Positions 1 through 9,108 of a stretch of 59,340 nucleotides of DNA are shown one piece after another. A program made the translations under genes and the position numbers. The notes beneath the pieces are model-generated. The model made no database searches and was not told the DNA's origin. It saw nothing but the letters and a program-made list of their open reading frames with translations. Each line of letters opens with the position of its first letter. Within the stretch, counting starts at the first letter, position 1. Source of the DNA: CAYRGQ01 sp964444885. GTDB lineage: Bacteria; Bacteroidota; Bacteroidia; Sphingobacteriales; Sphingobacteriaceae. The DNA lies in NCBI GenBank assembly GCA_964444885.1, contig CAYUIZ010000008.1, positions 1-59,340 of the forward strand, in the 5' to 3' direction.

Positions 1-1420
1 CGTCCGTGCAATAGAGTGTGTACAGGCCCTGATGCAACACAATGCGGTAGTGCGACGGCAGCGCCCCGACGCTTAGCAGTAGTTCCGGCAGTACCCGCGT
101 ACTGAGCAAATCTCCTCCAGCCAATGCACTCCGGATACGCCCTTCGGGGCCAGTGGCAATGACGGGAACCTTATATACCTTGCCTGCGGCAGGCGAGTCT
201 TGCCAGGCATGCAAATGCCGGTACTGTTGCCGGAAATCATCATCTCCGAGCAGCTTCCAGTCACCGATACGGTTGGCCAGCGCATTCTCTTGCTCGCTAT
301 CCTGCCCCAGCACCGCGGTGAGAAACCGTTTAATAGCAGGCATAGTCCGCACAGCCCCAGGAAGAATGTCCATCCCTTTGGCGCGGTGCATTTGCCAGTC
401 GGGCATGCAGCTGGTGATGTACACAAAGCGCTCAGCCAGCGCGTCGCCGTCAAAATTGACGCGGAGCAACTGGAGCAACTCATCCGCATCTTCCCCATAA
501 AGCACGCAACACATTTTGGCGAAGGAAAGCCGCTTCGCTGTACCCATCGCGGTGTTATACACCTTGCTAAAGCCCACCCCTTCATCCAGCAGCTTGCTCA
601 GGCTTTCGATTTCGACGACGGGTTCGAATTCGGGGCGCCCATACGGCGCGTGTCCCATCAGCGCGGGAATGGCCTGCAATTGCTGGTCGACGCTCGAAAA
701 CAAGTAATCCACCAGCAGCATATACCCCTTCAACTGCAGGATATAGGCCTGGTGGGCAACACCGGCATGCGGTGGCGCACCCTCCTCTCCTAGCCCGTAC
801 GTGGCTGGCATGTCGTACTGCAAGGATTTATGGCGGTATCCGGCTAAGGGAATCGGCATACGGCCTAACGCGGGGACGTCTTGCAGCTGGATATCGGCCG
901 CATAAAGGGCCGGCGCGTTGGCCTCGGGTATGTCGTCCTGCACCACTACTTCAAATAGGCGCTCGTTGAGGTTGCGATTGCGGTAGTACAAGTCGGTTAC
1001 AGCCCGGATAATCTGCCCGGCATCTGCCTCTTTGCGTAGGCCGACGGAAATACGATAACCCTGCTCCGTCCACGCCACGTTGCATGCCCTGACGTCTGAC
1101 AAATTCGCTTTGACTAGCCCAGCGTAATCCTGGGGCGTGACGATAGCGTCCGCAAACAATTCTTCGGCGGGGTGCAAGCCCCACGCGCGGTAATCGATTT
1201 GGCCGGATGCGTCATGAGGTAAATAATCGGCAAAATCGAAGCCGAGACGATATTCGATGTCCAATAAACCGTAGCAAAACACGTCCAGCATCGTCACGCC
1301 GGGGTCGTGCGGATTGAAATCGGTCCAGCGCTTGCCCGCGAGCCCCTGGATGATCTCCAGCGCGCGCGAATACGAAACGCTGTAGGCGTCCTTCCCTTTT
1401 TCCTTGCGTTGGATTCCCAT
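1..1420 (-). CDS. Second baseplate J-like protein of the eCIS (Afp12-like), partial
   Basis: The minus strand is open from an ATG at 1420 to the left edge (about 473 codons), so the C-terminus is missing. Residues about 33-60 carry a WTDFNPHDPGVTMLDVFCYG stretch. This matches the Y/W-T-D-[FY]-N-P-x-D-P-G-[IV]-T-x-L-[ED]-x-F motif near the start of the large baseplate-wedge proteins (Afp12/Pvc12) of contractile injection systems. It begins 4 bp after the stop of the 250-aa protein and is the last visible member of the operon. By analogy with the family it would form the outer baseplate wedge together with the first J protein (2161-5268). The motif and operon position make the assignment good, but the divergent remainder means the exact Afp number is inferred. 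Confidence 0.82.
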   Translation of the reverse strand, partial: MGIQRKEKGKDAYSVSYSRALEIIQGLAGKRWTDFNPHDPGVTMLDVFCYGLLDIEYRLGFDFADYLPHDASGQIDYRAWGLHPAEELFADAIVTPQDYAGLVKANLSDVRACNVAWTEQGYRISVGLRKEADAGQIIRAVTDLYYRNRNLNERLFEVVVQDDIPEANAPALYAADIQLQDVPALGRMPIPLAGYRHKSLQYDMPATYGLGEEGAPPHAGVAHQAYILQLKGYMLLVDYLFSSVDQQLQAIPALMGHAPYGRPEFEPVVEIESLSKLLDEGVGFSKVYNTAMGTAKRLSFAKMCCVLYGEDADELLQLLRVNFDGDALAERFVYITSCMPDWQMHRAKGMDILPGAVRTMPAIKRFLTAVLGQDSEQENALANRIGDWKLLGDDDFRQQYRHLHAWQDSPAAGKVYKVPVIATGPEGRIRSALAGGDLLSTRVLPELLLSVGALPSHYRIVLHQGLYTLYCTD

Positions 1421-1424
1421 CATC

Positions 1425-2177
1425 CTACTTCATTTGCTGCATGGTGGGGTTGTCCCACAAGTTGGTGATCTGGTAGCTTATTTCGCGGTTACCGTCATAG
1501 CGGAACAGTGTTCTGAGCTGCAATCGGCATTGGAAGGTGCCTTTGGTACGCACCCAACGGATGCAAATACGGTTGCCGAATATGCCGTAATGGGACCGCG
1601 TTTTGCGGATTCGCCGCCGACTGCCGAAGCAGTGCATGACGACGGCCTGGAGAATGGCATAACGGCCTTTGTCCGGCTGCGCGCATCCGGCCGTCACTTC
1701 AAACATCCAACAGCCTTCCTGTTCGGTCGTTTCGCTATCCAAGATATCATGCCAATGCCCATCGGCAGGCACTTTCCCGGTTTTGAATCCGCCCACCCGG
1801 CCACTGGCGTGCAGGTTGCCATCGATAACCACATCGCCGCGCCTGAGCCCGTTGTGCGGGTCATCACTGCTTTTTAGCGTAATGGCCGTTTTTGCGTTCT
1901 TCGCCCCTTCTTTGCTGCGGATAGTCAAATCTTTGGTCTGCCGGTCTAAAGCAATTTCCCACACCGGGTAATCATCGCCAGCTTGGACGAACCCAGAAAT
2001 CATTGCACCGCTTTCGCCTTGTGCTACCAAACCGATGCCGATCTCTGGAGAGTGCGTAAAAAAACCGTCGTCCAGCGTATTGAGGCTCGAATCAATGAGG
2101 TCTTCAAACGCCTGCTCGCTGGGGCGCCTCCCGTATCTGAAATAATCTTTTAAAGTCGCTCTATTCCTCCTCGCCAT
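1425..2177 (-). CDS. Unrecognised 250-aa eCIS-associated protein between the two baseplate J proteins
   Basis: The protein starts MARRNRATLKDYFRYGRRP, and an acidic stretch with EQAFEDLIDSSLNTLDDGF follows. I recall N-termini of this kind from hypothetical proteins in Bacteroidota injection-system clusters, but I know no assigned function. The middle (about 45-150) looks beta-rich, with glycine turns and paired hydrophobic strands, and includes a GDVVIDGNLHASGRVGG segment reminiscent of tail-fibre or head-binding repeats. The C-terminal third is basic. Its start overlaps the end of the upstream baseplate gene by 17 bp and its stop lies 4 bp before the next start, so it is translated within the same operon. 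A structural baseplate or fibre-linked role is an inference from position only. Confidence 0.7.
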   Translation of the reverse strand: MARRNRATLKDYFRYGRRPSEQAFEDLIDSSLNTLDDGFFTHSPEIGIGLVAQGESGAMISGFVQAGDDYPVWEIALDRQTKDLTIRSKEGAKNAKTAITLKSSDDPHNGLRRGDVVIDGNLHASGRVGGFKTGKVPADGHWHDILDSETTEQEGCWMFEVTAGCAQPDKGRYAILQAVVMHCFGSRRRIRKTRSHYGIFGNRICIRWVRTKGTFQCRLQLRTLFRYDGNREISYQITNLWDNPTMQQMK

Positions 2178-5100
2178 AAATCACAAAATTCTGGTCAATA
2201 CTCATTTCTTCGATTCCGAACACGTCTTCGGGACGGCTGCCCAGCACGTGGCGCTTGGCGGGCACCATAATCCCGTGCGGCGTGGAAGCGAATACGCGCT
2301 CATCCAGCGTCTCATAGCGTCGCAACCGAAAATCGTGCGCCTCGATATGCATCAATTGATACACCCGTAAGTCGACGTGTAACACCGAGGCTGCCAAGCG
2401 GATTGCCGCTTCGAGTTCGTCCATTCCAAAGGAATAGCCGAGTGTAGGCGCATCGCCCGTATACAGCCAGGGTGCAATCAGCTGGTTGATCTGGCGCAGC
2501 AGGTGATCCTGGGCCAGCGCTTCGTCCACGCCAGGCGCATAGGTCACATGGGCCCGTACAATGATTTCCTCATAAATGGGATTGACAACATCAATCTGCC
2601 GCACGTAGGCTGAAGCACGCGGCAACAGAAAGCGCTGTATATCCAGCAGTAAATCGGGCGGGCAGTATGGATAACCCAGCTCAACCGGCGTCGGCGCATG
2701 GGGAAAAACCACCAGCGACACCGCTCCGGCCGACCGTTGCAGGCCGGCGGCGCCCAACGAGGCATAGCCGGGCAGGCACATCACCTGGCGCACCGCTGGA
2801 AAATGCTGGAGCACCAACCGTTCGAAATCCCGTTGGGTCACCGCCTTGCCCCGGTGTGCGGTATATTCCGAAACGCGTATTGTCTTTTCGGACGGGCTTT
2901 CGGCTTCTATCCGGTCGAAGAATGGCCCGATTTGCTGGACGCTGGCCAACCCCGGTACACGGGATTCATCCAGCGTGTAGTCGGCAGGCAGTATTTCGGC
3001 AACGGCAACAGCCTCGCGTTCCACCTGTACGACATGGGGCACCACGCGCCGCAACAAGGGGATGCTTTCCGGATTTTTAGTAACCGCGGCGCACATCCAG
3101 ATATGCCCCGCACCGGCAGGCAATTCGCGAAAGCGCAGGGACACCAAACCGTCGACCATGAAATTGCGCGTGGTATTGGAAGTAATCACGCCCGCGGGGA
3201 GGGGCTCCCACGCGTAGCCGTCGCCCCAATACCAGGTAATTTCGGGCAAGGCCCCTATCCCGATATCGCGCTGTTGGGGGATAAATTCAACAAAAAACTG
3301 ATATTCGTCATGCTCCCGCACGTCATTGAGCTCGAACATCAAGTTGAAGTCTGACGGCAGCGAATAAACGAATGGATAACGGACCGAACCGCTGCGCGGA
3401 AAGATCTGCCTGACGCCGAGCGGATAGATGTGATGCAGGCTCGATCCGTCGGTGCTCTGCCCGGCAGTCAGGCTGATTTCGTCACGGGAGGTATAGGAAA
3501 GCATCACCCGCTGGATTACCGGCGTGATCGGCGGATTCAGGGTGTCTTTGCGCTTCTTTTTTAAGGCGGTTCTAATAATTTGCTCGGTAAACAGCGTGCG
3601 GTATGTCTTCTGCCCCAGGCCCATATCGGGAGAGTCCAGCACGAAACTGACAAATCCTTGCCTAGCGCGGATGCCGTATGCATAAGCGGATTCGACACCG
3701 GTATAGCGGCTCATCTGTTCGACGGGAATACTTTTCCAAACCGTCTCTTCGGACACGGGACCGAGCGGGCGAAGGTCGTGCCCGCCATAGCCATCGTCAG
3801 TCATAAACAGCGATAAAGGCTGATCGAGCTTCACCGACCTCCACTTATATTCTGCCAGGTAGCGCGCGCCCAGCCTGAAAGACGTATTGTTTACATTTCC
3901 CGGATAGCCTCGGTAGTAACTGGCAAGGCCGTTTTCATCCGCAGGAAGCTGTTGCCAGGTAATGGACAAGCCGATCGACTGCGTATTTTTTGAAGCCATT
4001 TCGTAGTTGCCGAGCGCAAACCAGGCCCCTCGGTCGCCGTTTATCCCAAAGGGGGCAAATGGTGCCGAGTTATCAACTTTGCCTAGCTCATTATAAATCT
4101 CAACGTCCGTGATTTCTTCTACCCGGGTACTGATCGCAACTTTCGACAAGTAAAATTTTTCCAGCCAAATCAGCGGATACAGCCACGCATCCCGGTTCAA
4201 CAATATCCGCAACGCGGGGTAATTAGTCTGTTGCCCGTGCACGCTTGGCGCGCAGGGTACGGTTTCCGGAAACTGCTCCCCAAGGTCATATTTGATGGTG
4301 AATGCCAGCCGTTCCGGCTGCCATTCAAAGGTGTAGTGGGCGATGGGCGACCATCCCGCGGGGGTACTCGTTTCGAGGAAGAAAACGTGACTGAACACTT
4401 TGCGGCGGTCGATATCTTTAAACCACTTCTCTTTATCCGCGACATTCGGAATATTCGCCGTCAGCGCCTCGAAAAGCCACGCATCGGTGATGTCCAATCC
4501 CGATTTGTCCTCGGCTTCGAAGGTGATATCCACGTGCCGGCGGCCTTCGCGCAGCAAGAGTGCGGGTGAGACGACTTGCAAACCGACCGGTTGCTTCACT
4601 TCACGGGTTTCGGCATTGGCGATGACGTCTGAAATGGAAGCATTGCGATGGGTAATGTCCGCCACCATTACCGCTGTGGGTGCGCGCAGGACATTGGCCG
4701 GGTAAACATTTGCTTCGCGATGGAGAAGTGTTTTGAACATCCGCCCTAGTGAAACATCGGCGAGCTGCAGTTCACTGGTTGTCTTAAAACGGATATGCCG
4801 TGCCGCGCCGCGTTGCGACGATGTCACGACTGTTCCGGCCGGAATACGCAGATGCCCGGCTCCGCCTTTTACAAATTTCACATAGGCCTTTTCGGCCCGG
4901 GGGCTGTGCGTAGCAACACGAAGGGCCTGATCGATATACCAATTCGGGAAGGTCTCCCAGCGTCTGTTAAACGTAGCCAGCGTGTCGCCAAGCGTGCGGA
5001 CCACGGCGTATAGCAACGCCTGCGCGGGCTCAAACTCGCCGGTATGAGGCGGGTGGTCGGCCGTACCGTTTGTGAGTAAGGCTTTCAGCGAAACCAATAG

Positions 5101-5268
5101 CTGGTCCATATGACCATCAGCCTGCCCCTTCCCGTCATAAAAGCGGACTGATTCGGCAATACGGATCAACCGCTGCAACAGTTCCGTTGCGGACGAATCC
5201 AGCGGCTGGAAGCGTTTAACGTCTTCTACCCGCATTTTCCTGCCAGCTTGTGTGAGTCCGTGATACAT
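2161..5268 (-). CDS. Baseplate J/gp47 family protein (Afp11-like)
   Basis: A 1035-aa protein of the size of Afp11/Pvc11. The C-terminal quarter has the features of the gpJ/gp47 family: an AHRGKAVTQRDFERLVLQHF segment (about residues 800-820) followed by alternating strands ending in ...VRAHVTYAPGVDEA. In contractile systems this protein forms the inner baseplate wedge that couples the spike hub to the sheath. It begins 3 bp after the gp25 stop and overlaps the next gene by 17 bp, which fits translational coupling. The N-terminal 700 residues are less conserved, and I see no enzymatic motif there. The family assignment is firm; the Afp11 equivalence rests on length and on its place after gp25. 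Confidence 0.88.
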   Translation of the reverse strand: MYHGLTQAGRKMRVEDVKRFQPLDSSATELLQRLIRIAESVRFYDGKGQADGHMDQLLVSLKALLTNGTADHPPHTGEFEPAQALLYAVVRTLGDTLATFNRRWETFPNWYIDQALRVATHSPRAEKAYVKFVKGGAGHLRIPAGTVVTSSQRGAARHIRFKTTSELQLADVSLGRMFKTLLHREANVYPANVLRAPTAVMVADITHRNASISDVIANAETREVKQPVGLQVVSPALLLREGRRHVDITFEAEDKSGLDITDAWLFEALTANIPNVADKEKWFKDIDRRKVFSHVFFLETSTPAGWSPIAHYTFEWQPERLAFTIKYDLGEQFPETVPCAPSVHGQQTNYPALRILLNRDAWLYPLIWLEKFYLSKVAISTRVEEITDVEIYNELGKVDNSAPFAPFGINGDRGAWFALGNYEMASKNTQSIGLSITWQQLPADENGLASYYRGYPGNVNNTSFRLGARYLAEYKWRSVKLDQPLSLFMTDDGYGGHDLRPLGPVSEETVWKSIPVEQMSRYTGVESAYAYGIRARQGFVSFVLDSPDMGLGQKTYRTLFTEQIIRTALKKKRKDTLNPPITPVIQRVMLSYTSRDEISLTAGQSTDGSSLHHIYPLGVRQIFPRSGSVRYPFVYSLPSDFNLMFELNDVREHDEYQFFVEFIPQQRDIGIGALPEITWYWGDGYAWEPLPAGVITSNTTRNFMVDGLVSLRFRELPAGAGHIWMCAAVTKNPESIPLLRRVVPHVVQVEREAVAVAEILPADYTLDESRVPGLASVQQIGPFFDRIEAESPSEKTIRVSEYTAHRGKAVTQRDFERLVLQHFPAVRQVMCLPGYASLGAAGLQRSAGAVSLVVFPHAPTPVELGYPYCPPDLLLDIQRFLLPRASAYVRQIDVVNPIYEEIIVRAHVTYAPGVDEALAQDHLLRQINQLIAPWLYTGDAPTLGYSFGMDELEAAIRLAASVLHVDLRVYQLMHIEAHDFRLRRYETLDERVFASTPHGIMVPAKRHVLGSRPEDVFGIEEMSIDQNFVIYGEEE

Positions 5269-5271
5269 AGT

Positions 5272-5688
5272 CTACAAATTCGTCCCCTCCGCTAAATAAA
5301 AAGGAAATACGGCATTACTCCGGGTATTGGTTTGCCTGACCGTGTAATGTACGTGAATATCTACTGCGCCGGTGTCCCCGGGCGCGGGATCAATTTGGAT
5401 GTCTTCAACTGTAATGCGCGGCTCGTGGTTGACGATGGCTTGGCGTATGCTGTCAACCATCAGTGTCCTGTTGGTGAGGTCCATTCCCTCGAACACCCAG
5501 CGGCGCAGCGTATGGCCAAAATCGTAACGGAAAACGCGCTGCCCCAACGGCGTAGAAAACAAAATCTGAAGGCTCTGCCTGATGTCCTCCTCCATGGACA
5601 CCATAACCGCCCCGGTTGCATGCGGTAGGTTGCTGAATCTTGGCGGAAACGCCCATCCTTGGCCTAAATATTTTTTATCGTCGTTCAA
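5272..5688 (-). CDS. GPW/gp25 family baseplate protein
   Basis: A 138-aa protein of typical gp25 length. It has the family signature: a short N-terminal region with GWAFPPRF, then EEDIRQSLQILFSTPLGQRV and a YDFGHTLRRWVFE segment (about residues 35-70), and a C-terminal strand pair VDIHVHYTV. gp25 proteins (T4 gp25, TssE, Afp9) sit in the baseplate wedge and nucleate sheath assembly. It lies between the PAAR tip (4 bp upstream) and the large J protein (3 bp downstream), the usual order in eCIS operons. Confidence 0.93.
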   Translation of the reverse strand: MNDDKKYLGQGWAFPPRFSNLPHATGAVMVSMEEDIRQSLQILFSTPLGQRVFRYDFGHTLRRWVFEGMDLTNRTLMVDSIRQAIVNHEPRITVEDIQIDPAPGDTGAVDIHVHYTVRQTNTRSNAVFPFYLAEGTNL

Positions 5689-5692
5689 TCGC

Positions 5693-5992
5693 TTATCCTC
5701 CTATCATCACTGTAGGTGCCCCGGCAAGCACTTTGCCACCATGCGCGCAGCTGTCGCCCATCCGGACAGCTGGCCGGCCGCCGATCATCACCGTTGCCGA
5801 ACCTTGGACGATGCTATCTGGCGGTCCTACGCACGTACATAGGTCACCGACCACCGCCGCCGGAAGCTTCCCAATTAGCACATTTGCAACTCCCGGCCCG
5901 ACAATGGGCCCACCCACATGCGGAATCGGTGGCAAGCCTGGGGTTTGCATGGGACATGCGTGCATATCGGTTATTCTACTTGCTGGCGGCAT
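5693..5992 (-). CDS. PAAR-domain spike-tip protein
   Basis: A 99-aa protein made of a single PAAR fold. It opens with MPPASRITDMHACPM, then has repeated Pro-Ala/Gly turns, V-x-I/V-G-G-x-P-A-x-x-x-G-D units (LPAAVVGDLCTC and RPAVRMGDSCAHGGKV), and ends in TVMIGG. The His and Cys residues (H11, C13, C52, C54, C82, H84) are candidates for the metal site at the cone tip. PAAR proteins cap the VgrG spike and pierce the target membrane. There is no C-terminal toxin extension, so it appears to be a plain tip. It follows the spike gene by 14 bp. Confidence 0.94.
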   Translation of the reverse strand: MPPASRITDMHACPMQTPGLPPIPHVGGPIVGPGVANVLIGKLPAAVVGDLCTCVGPPDSIVQGSATVMIGGRPAVRMGDSCAHGGKVLAGAPTVMIGG

Positions 5993-6006
5993 CGGCTTAT
6001 TGCTTG

Positions 6007-7770
6007 TTAATTGATCATGACCATCGCGCCTTTCACCGTGGTTTGCCCGGAGGCAGATAGTTCGGCGCTCGCAGTACCTTTGACAGTGGCTGCTACATCC
6101 GCTTTGATTTCTACGTTTTGCCCGGCGATGGCCGTTCCCATCGCGCCTTTTTGATTGAGCTTCATGGACGTGTCTATCTGAATGTCGCCATCTGATTTTA
6201 TCTGAATTCCCTTGTCCGACTTCATCACAATACCGTCCGCCGAAAAGCGAAGCTCATTGCCGTTCATGTCCTGCAGGGATAAGCTTTTCTCGGCGTCGTT
6301 TGCCTCAATGTTAATCCCACCAGGAGTCTTGATTTGAATGGCTTTGTCTTTATCGTCCAGTCCGATCGCGATACCGGATTTTGTTTGCAATCCGTGCCAC
6401 TGGTTCTCTGCATCCCACGCACGCTCGGGCATTCGCTTGCTGCTATACAAGCTGCCCAAGATGATCGGTTCCGACGGGTTGCTCTGCTGGAATCCTACGA
6501 CCACCTCGTCGCCCACGTCGGGTACCGACAGCATGCCGTATGCATCGCTTGCCCACGGACTAGCCATTCGCCCCCATATCTGCTGTCCGGGCTGGCTGAG
6601 CATCGGAAGTTCAATAGCAATCCGGTTCTGTTTCAGCGGGTCTTCGTGAATTTGGACAACAACGCCGATATGCAAGCCGCCGCTGCGCATGGATCCCGGG
6701 GCGCCGGCGGCTGAATCTTCCTGAGGCAGCCCAAGCGAAACGGCCGTCGTCCAGCCCGTATCGTCAAAGTCATGCGTCACGCCGCCGATGTAAGCGTGCC
6801 CGTTAAACCGGCTGCCTACGCCGACCAGTTCAATGAGTTCGCCGACCTTCGCAAGCCCGCTGCCGGGAAAGGTGCAAGTGCCGCGAATGCGCGCCAGCCC
6901 CGCCCGGAGTTTTTCGGCCGTTGCCATCTTATCCAGTAGCTCTTTATCAGGGGTCACCGCGTGAATAATCCGCGTGTCTGCTTTGATGGCCTGCGCCAGG
7001 GTGTCAACCGTCACGTTCCCCTGATCGTTAAGCGCTACGTCAGCGGTGTTGCTGGTTGCCAACGACTGCGTGTTGGGATCCCACGCCCTTGTCTCTACCG
7101 CTTGGGGCTGATGCGCAGCGCTGAGCTCGGCACGGAATGAAAGCATATCCACCCCGTACGTCACTTTGAGTGCCGGGGCCTGCGATAGCTTGGGAGCCGT
7201 CACCGCGACCTTTGCACCTTCCGTCACGACGACTGCGCCGGCCGCGTTGGCGCGGTCCAGCAGAAAATCCCAGTCGCTTCGCTGATACTGAACCATCCGT
7301 TCGTGCTCGGCACTGCTCGCACTAACCGCTGCAGTGATACCGGGATACTGGCCCAGTACCTGCTGGATGATGTCGGTATCGGAGAGCTTTTCGTACACCG
7401 CATCAGACCGGAATTGCGTCATGGGATAGGCACAATCGCGGCATTCGACGGTAAACAGGAAGCCTTCGTAGTCATTGACCGAAAGCTGCACGGCCAGGAC
7501 TTTCCCCTCAAACAAGACATCCTCATCTTCACCGTACCCCCCGGACACGCTCACATCCGCACCGGGAAGGAAAGCGTCGCTGTCAACCTCCATAATTTCG
7601 GACGCCTCATTCACTGACGCTTTAAACGTCAGCGCCGCCTTGCCAATCCGGTTGACTTGCTTTTCAATGAAAAAGCTGGCCAAATGATAATCGGACGCAA
7701 TAGGCGCGCCGTTACTCCTTACGGTAAATCGCAAGGAGCCTTTCGCATTCAAGATTGGTGACGTAGGCAT
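6007..7770 (-). CDS. VgrG-like spike/hub protein of the eCIS (Afp8-like)
   Basis: The likely start is the ATG at 7770, whose A overlaps the TGA stop of the previous gene (TGATG coupling). That gives 587 aa; an upstream in-frame ATG at 7890 would lie deep in the other gene. Residues 1-330 form the gp27-like hub. Residues about 365-444 are a gp5/VgrG OB fold (GVVVQIHEDPLKQNRIAI ... VPDVGDEVVVGFQ ... PIILGSLYSS). From about 455 to the end there is a repetitive K/D/G-rich beta-helix (GIQIKSDGDIQI and similar). In eCIS this trimer forms the central spike under the tube and carries the PAAR tip encoded next. There is no lysozyme or effector domain at the C-terminus. Confidence 0.93.
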   Translation of the reverse strand: MPTSPILNAKGSLRFTVRSNGAPIASDYHLASFFIEKQVNRIGKAALTFKASVNEASEIMEVDSDAFLPGADVSVSGGYGEDEDVLFEGKVLAVQLSVNDYEGFLFTVECRDCAYPMTQFRSDAVYEKLSDTDIIQQVLGQYPGITAAVSASSAEHERMVQYQRSDWDFLLDRANAAGAVVVTEGAKVAVTAPKLSQAPALKVTYGVDMLSFRAELSAAHQPQAVETRAWDPNTQSLATSNTADVALNDQGNVTVDTLAQAIKADTRIIHAVTPDKELLDKMATAEKLRAGLARIRGTCTFPGSGLAKVGELIELVGVGSRFNGHAYIGGVTHDFDDTGWTTAVSLGLPQEDSAAGAPGSMRSGGLHIGVVVQIHEDPLKQNRIAIELPMLSQPGQQIWGRMASPWASDAYGMLSVPDVGDEVVVGFQQSNPSEPIILGSLYSSKRMPERAWDAENQWHGLQTKSGIAIGLDDKDKAIQIKTPGGINIEANDAEKSLSLQDMNGNELRFSADGIVMKSDKGIQIKSDGDIQIDTSMKLNQKGAMGTAIAGQNVEIKADVAATVKGTASAELSASGQTTVKGAMVMIN

Positions 7771-8429
7771 CAGCGTATCAATGAAGGAAACATTACTTTC
7801 TTGCCAATTTCCAAGTTGCGGAAACTGGGCAGTGCATTGGCCGTGGCCACGTCCACGCAATAAGACGGGTCGCCGTACACCGCATCGCAATACGCCGCAA
7901 TCGTATCACCCGCTTTGAGTTCGATCACCTTAGACAGATCAGGAGACTGCATATTGGCACGCTTAGCAGCCTCAGCTGGATCCATCACGGCGGTAAACGC
8001 CATCGACACTTTGACGCGCAAGGGCTTCCCGTCTGGCGAAAACAGCGTAAACTGATAACTCAGGGTGGTTAGCATTCCTTTAAAAACCATTGCGCCCCAG
8101 CTGATAACCAGAAAATTAGGCTGGTGAATTTCACCATTGATGTTATAGACCACCTGCTCGAGCAGTGTCAATTCGCTCGGGATGTCTTTCGACCCCGGCA
8201 CGGCACCTGTGGAGTCCAGCAAGATGTCAAAACTCACCGTTTCGGGGGCGTGGTTCAGGTAGCTGGGCGATTGGTGCTGCACATTGGCCGCTTTTACCTG
8301 GTCTAGCGCTACCTTTTTCTGATAACTAATCGCTGTGGGATTAACCTGCGCCGTAAAGCGCTTTCCGATAGCCTTTGTGTACTTCTCGTCACTAAACGCC
8401 TCGATCGTCAATTTGGTTAACTCGCCCAT
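7770..8429 (-). CDS. CIS tube/LysM baseplate-hub protein (Afp7-like)
   Basis: A 219-aa protein with two parts. Residues 1-160 match the N-terminal CIS-tube-protein domain, including FTAQVNPTAISYQKK and a SFDILLDSTG segment. Residues about 168-219 are LysM-like (VIELKAGDTIAAYCDAVYG ... NLEIGKKVMFPSL). In Afp/PVC particles this protein sits between the tube and the spike hub, like T4 gp53/gp48-54 functions. The TGA at 7772-7770 overlaps the spike start, and its own ATG lies 1 bp beyond the DUF5908 stop, so it is translationally coupled on both sides. Confidence 0.9.
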   Translation of the reverse strand: MGELTKLTIEAFSDEKYTKAIGKRFTAQVNPTAISYQKKVALDQVKAANVQHQSPSYLNHAPETVSFDILLDSTGAVPGSKDIPSELTLLEQVVYNINGEIHQPNFLVISWGAMVFKGMLTTLSYQFTLFSPDGKPLRVKVSMAFTAVMDPAEAAKRANMQSPDLSKVIELKAGDTIAAYCDAVYGDPSYCVDVATANALPSFRNLEIGKKVMFPSLIR

Positions 8430-8430
8430 A

Positions 8431-8592
8431 TCATCGCTCTTTTACCCATTTCTCCTTTTTTCGTTGTTTATGTTCCAGTTCCTTCAGGACCATATCCTTC
8501 ACTTGCCGCAATAGCTCGGGCGTTGCCATATGGGCGTTCACCGCTCGTTCCACGGTGGTGCGGACGATAATTTCCTTAATCACAATGGGCAT
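8431..8592 (-). CDS. DUF5908 family small eCIS protein (53 aa)
   Basis: A short gene found by reading the gap between the tube-2 and LysM genes. An ATG at 8592 opens a 53-codon frame starting MPIVIKEIIVRTTVE and ending with TGA at 8431. The N-terminal M-P-[IV]-x-I-[KR]-E-[IL]-x-[IV] pattern is the hallmark of DUF5908 proteins, which occur in Bacteroidota and other eCIS operons at this position. The rest is a charged helix (VKDMVLKELEHKQRKKEK). The start lies 2 bp past the tube-2 stop, and the end lies 1 bp before the next ATG. The function is not known to me; a chaperone or small hub component is possible. Confidence 0.88.
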   Translation of the reverse strand: MPIVIKEIIVRTTVERAVNAHMATPELLRQVKDMVLKELEHKQRKKEKWVKER

Positions 8593-8594
8593 AA

Positions 8595-9068
8595 TCACAT
8601 TTCTTGCGTAATTGAACTACACGCCAACACCAACTCGGCGAGGGCAAGCTCGTTTTTTTGGGAATCGAGCTTCTCCACCATCCATTTGACCGGATAGGCG
8701 TTGCTGCATCGCCAAAGGTGCAGGGGCTTGCCGTTTTCGTCGAGCAAATGCACGAGTACGTCGCTCGTCTGGATGAGCTGACTGCGGTCGCCATTGACCA
8801 CCTCTCTCGCCCATCTTGATAATTGGGCGCCAGGCCCCTGGTTTAGTGGCAATAGCGCGCGCCGAAGCGTCAGCCGGCCGCCTTTCGCACCCTTAGGCAA
8901 GTGGTAGGCGCGGTCGTTGGCACCTCCCTCCTGCCAGATTTCGACGTCGAGCTCCATCTCCAAGCCAGTTACGGCTTGGAAAGGTATCCGTTCTTTCACC
9001 GGCCCACCCTGAAACTCGACATCGAAATAAAATGCTACCGGAAGTTTCCAACCATCATTCACAGCCAC
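8595..9068 (-). CDS. Contractile tail tube protein 2 (Afp5-like, T4 gp19 family)
   Basis: A 157-aa gp19-family tube protein. The N-terminus WKLPVAFYFDVEFQGGP and the segment AVTGLEMELDVEIWQEGG are the two tube beta-sheet signatures, and LPKGAKGGRLTLRRALL is the conserved inner loop-strand. It is a paralogue of the tube protein just upstream (9109-9558), differing in the GGANDRAYHLP loop. In Afp/PVC the second tube protein forms the first ring(s) joining the spike hub to the main tube. The 3' end abuts the DUF5908 gene. Confidence 0.92.
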   Translation of the reverse strand: MAVNDGWKLPVAFYFDVEFQGGPVKERIPFQAVTGLEMELDVEIWQEGGANDRAYHLPKGAKGGRLTLRRALLPLNQGPGAQLSRWAREVVNGDRSQLIQTSDVLVHLLDENGKPLHLWRCSNAYPVKWMVEKLDSQKNELALAELVLACSSITQEM

Positions 9069-9108
9069 GATGCCCTCCTCTCTTTTTTAAACAACAAGCA
9101 ACTGCGGA

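Noticed and set aside
7771..7890. N-terminal extension of the spike protein from an ATG at 7890
   Set aside because: The extra 40 residues overlap the upstream CIS-tube gene; the TGATG overlap at 7772-7768 is a better start.
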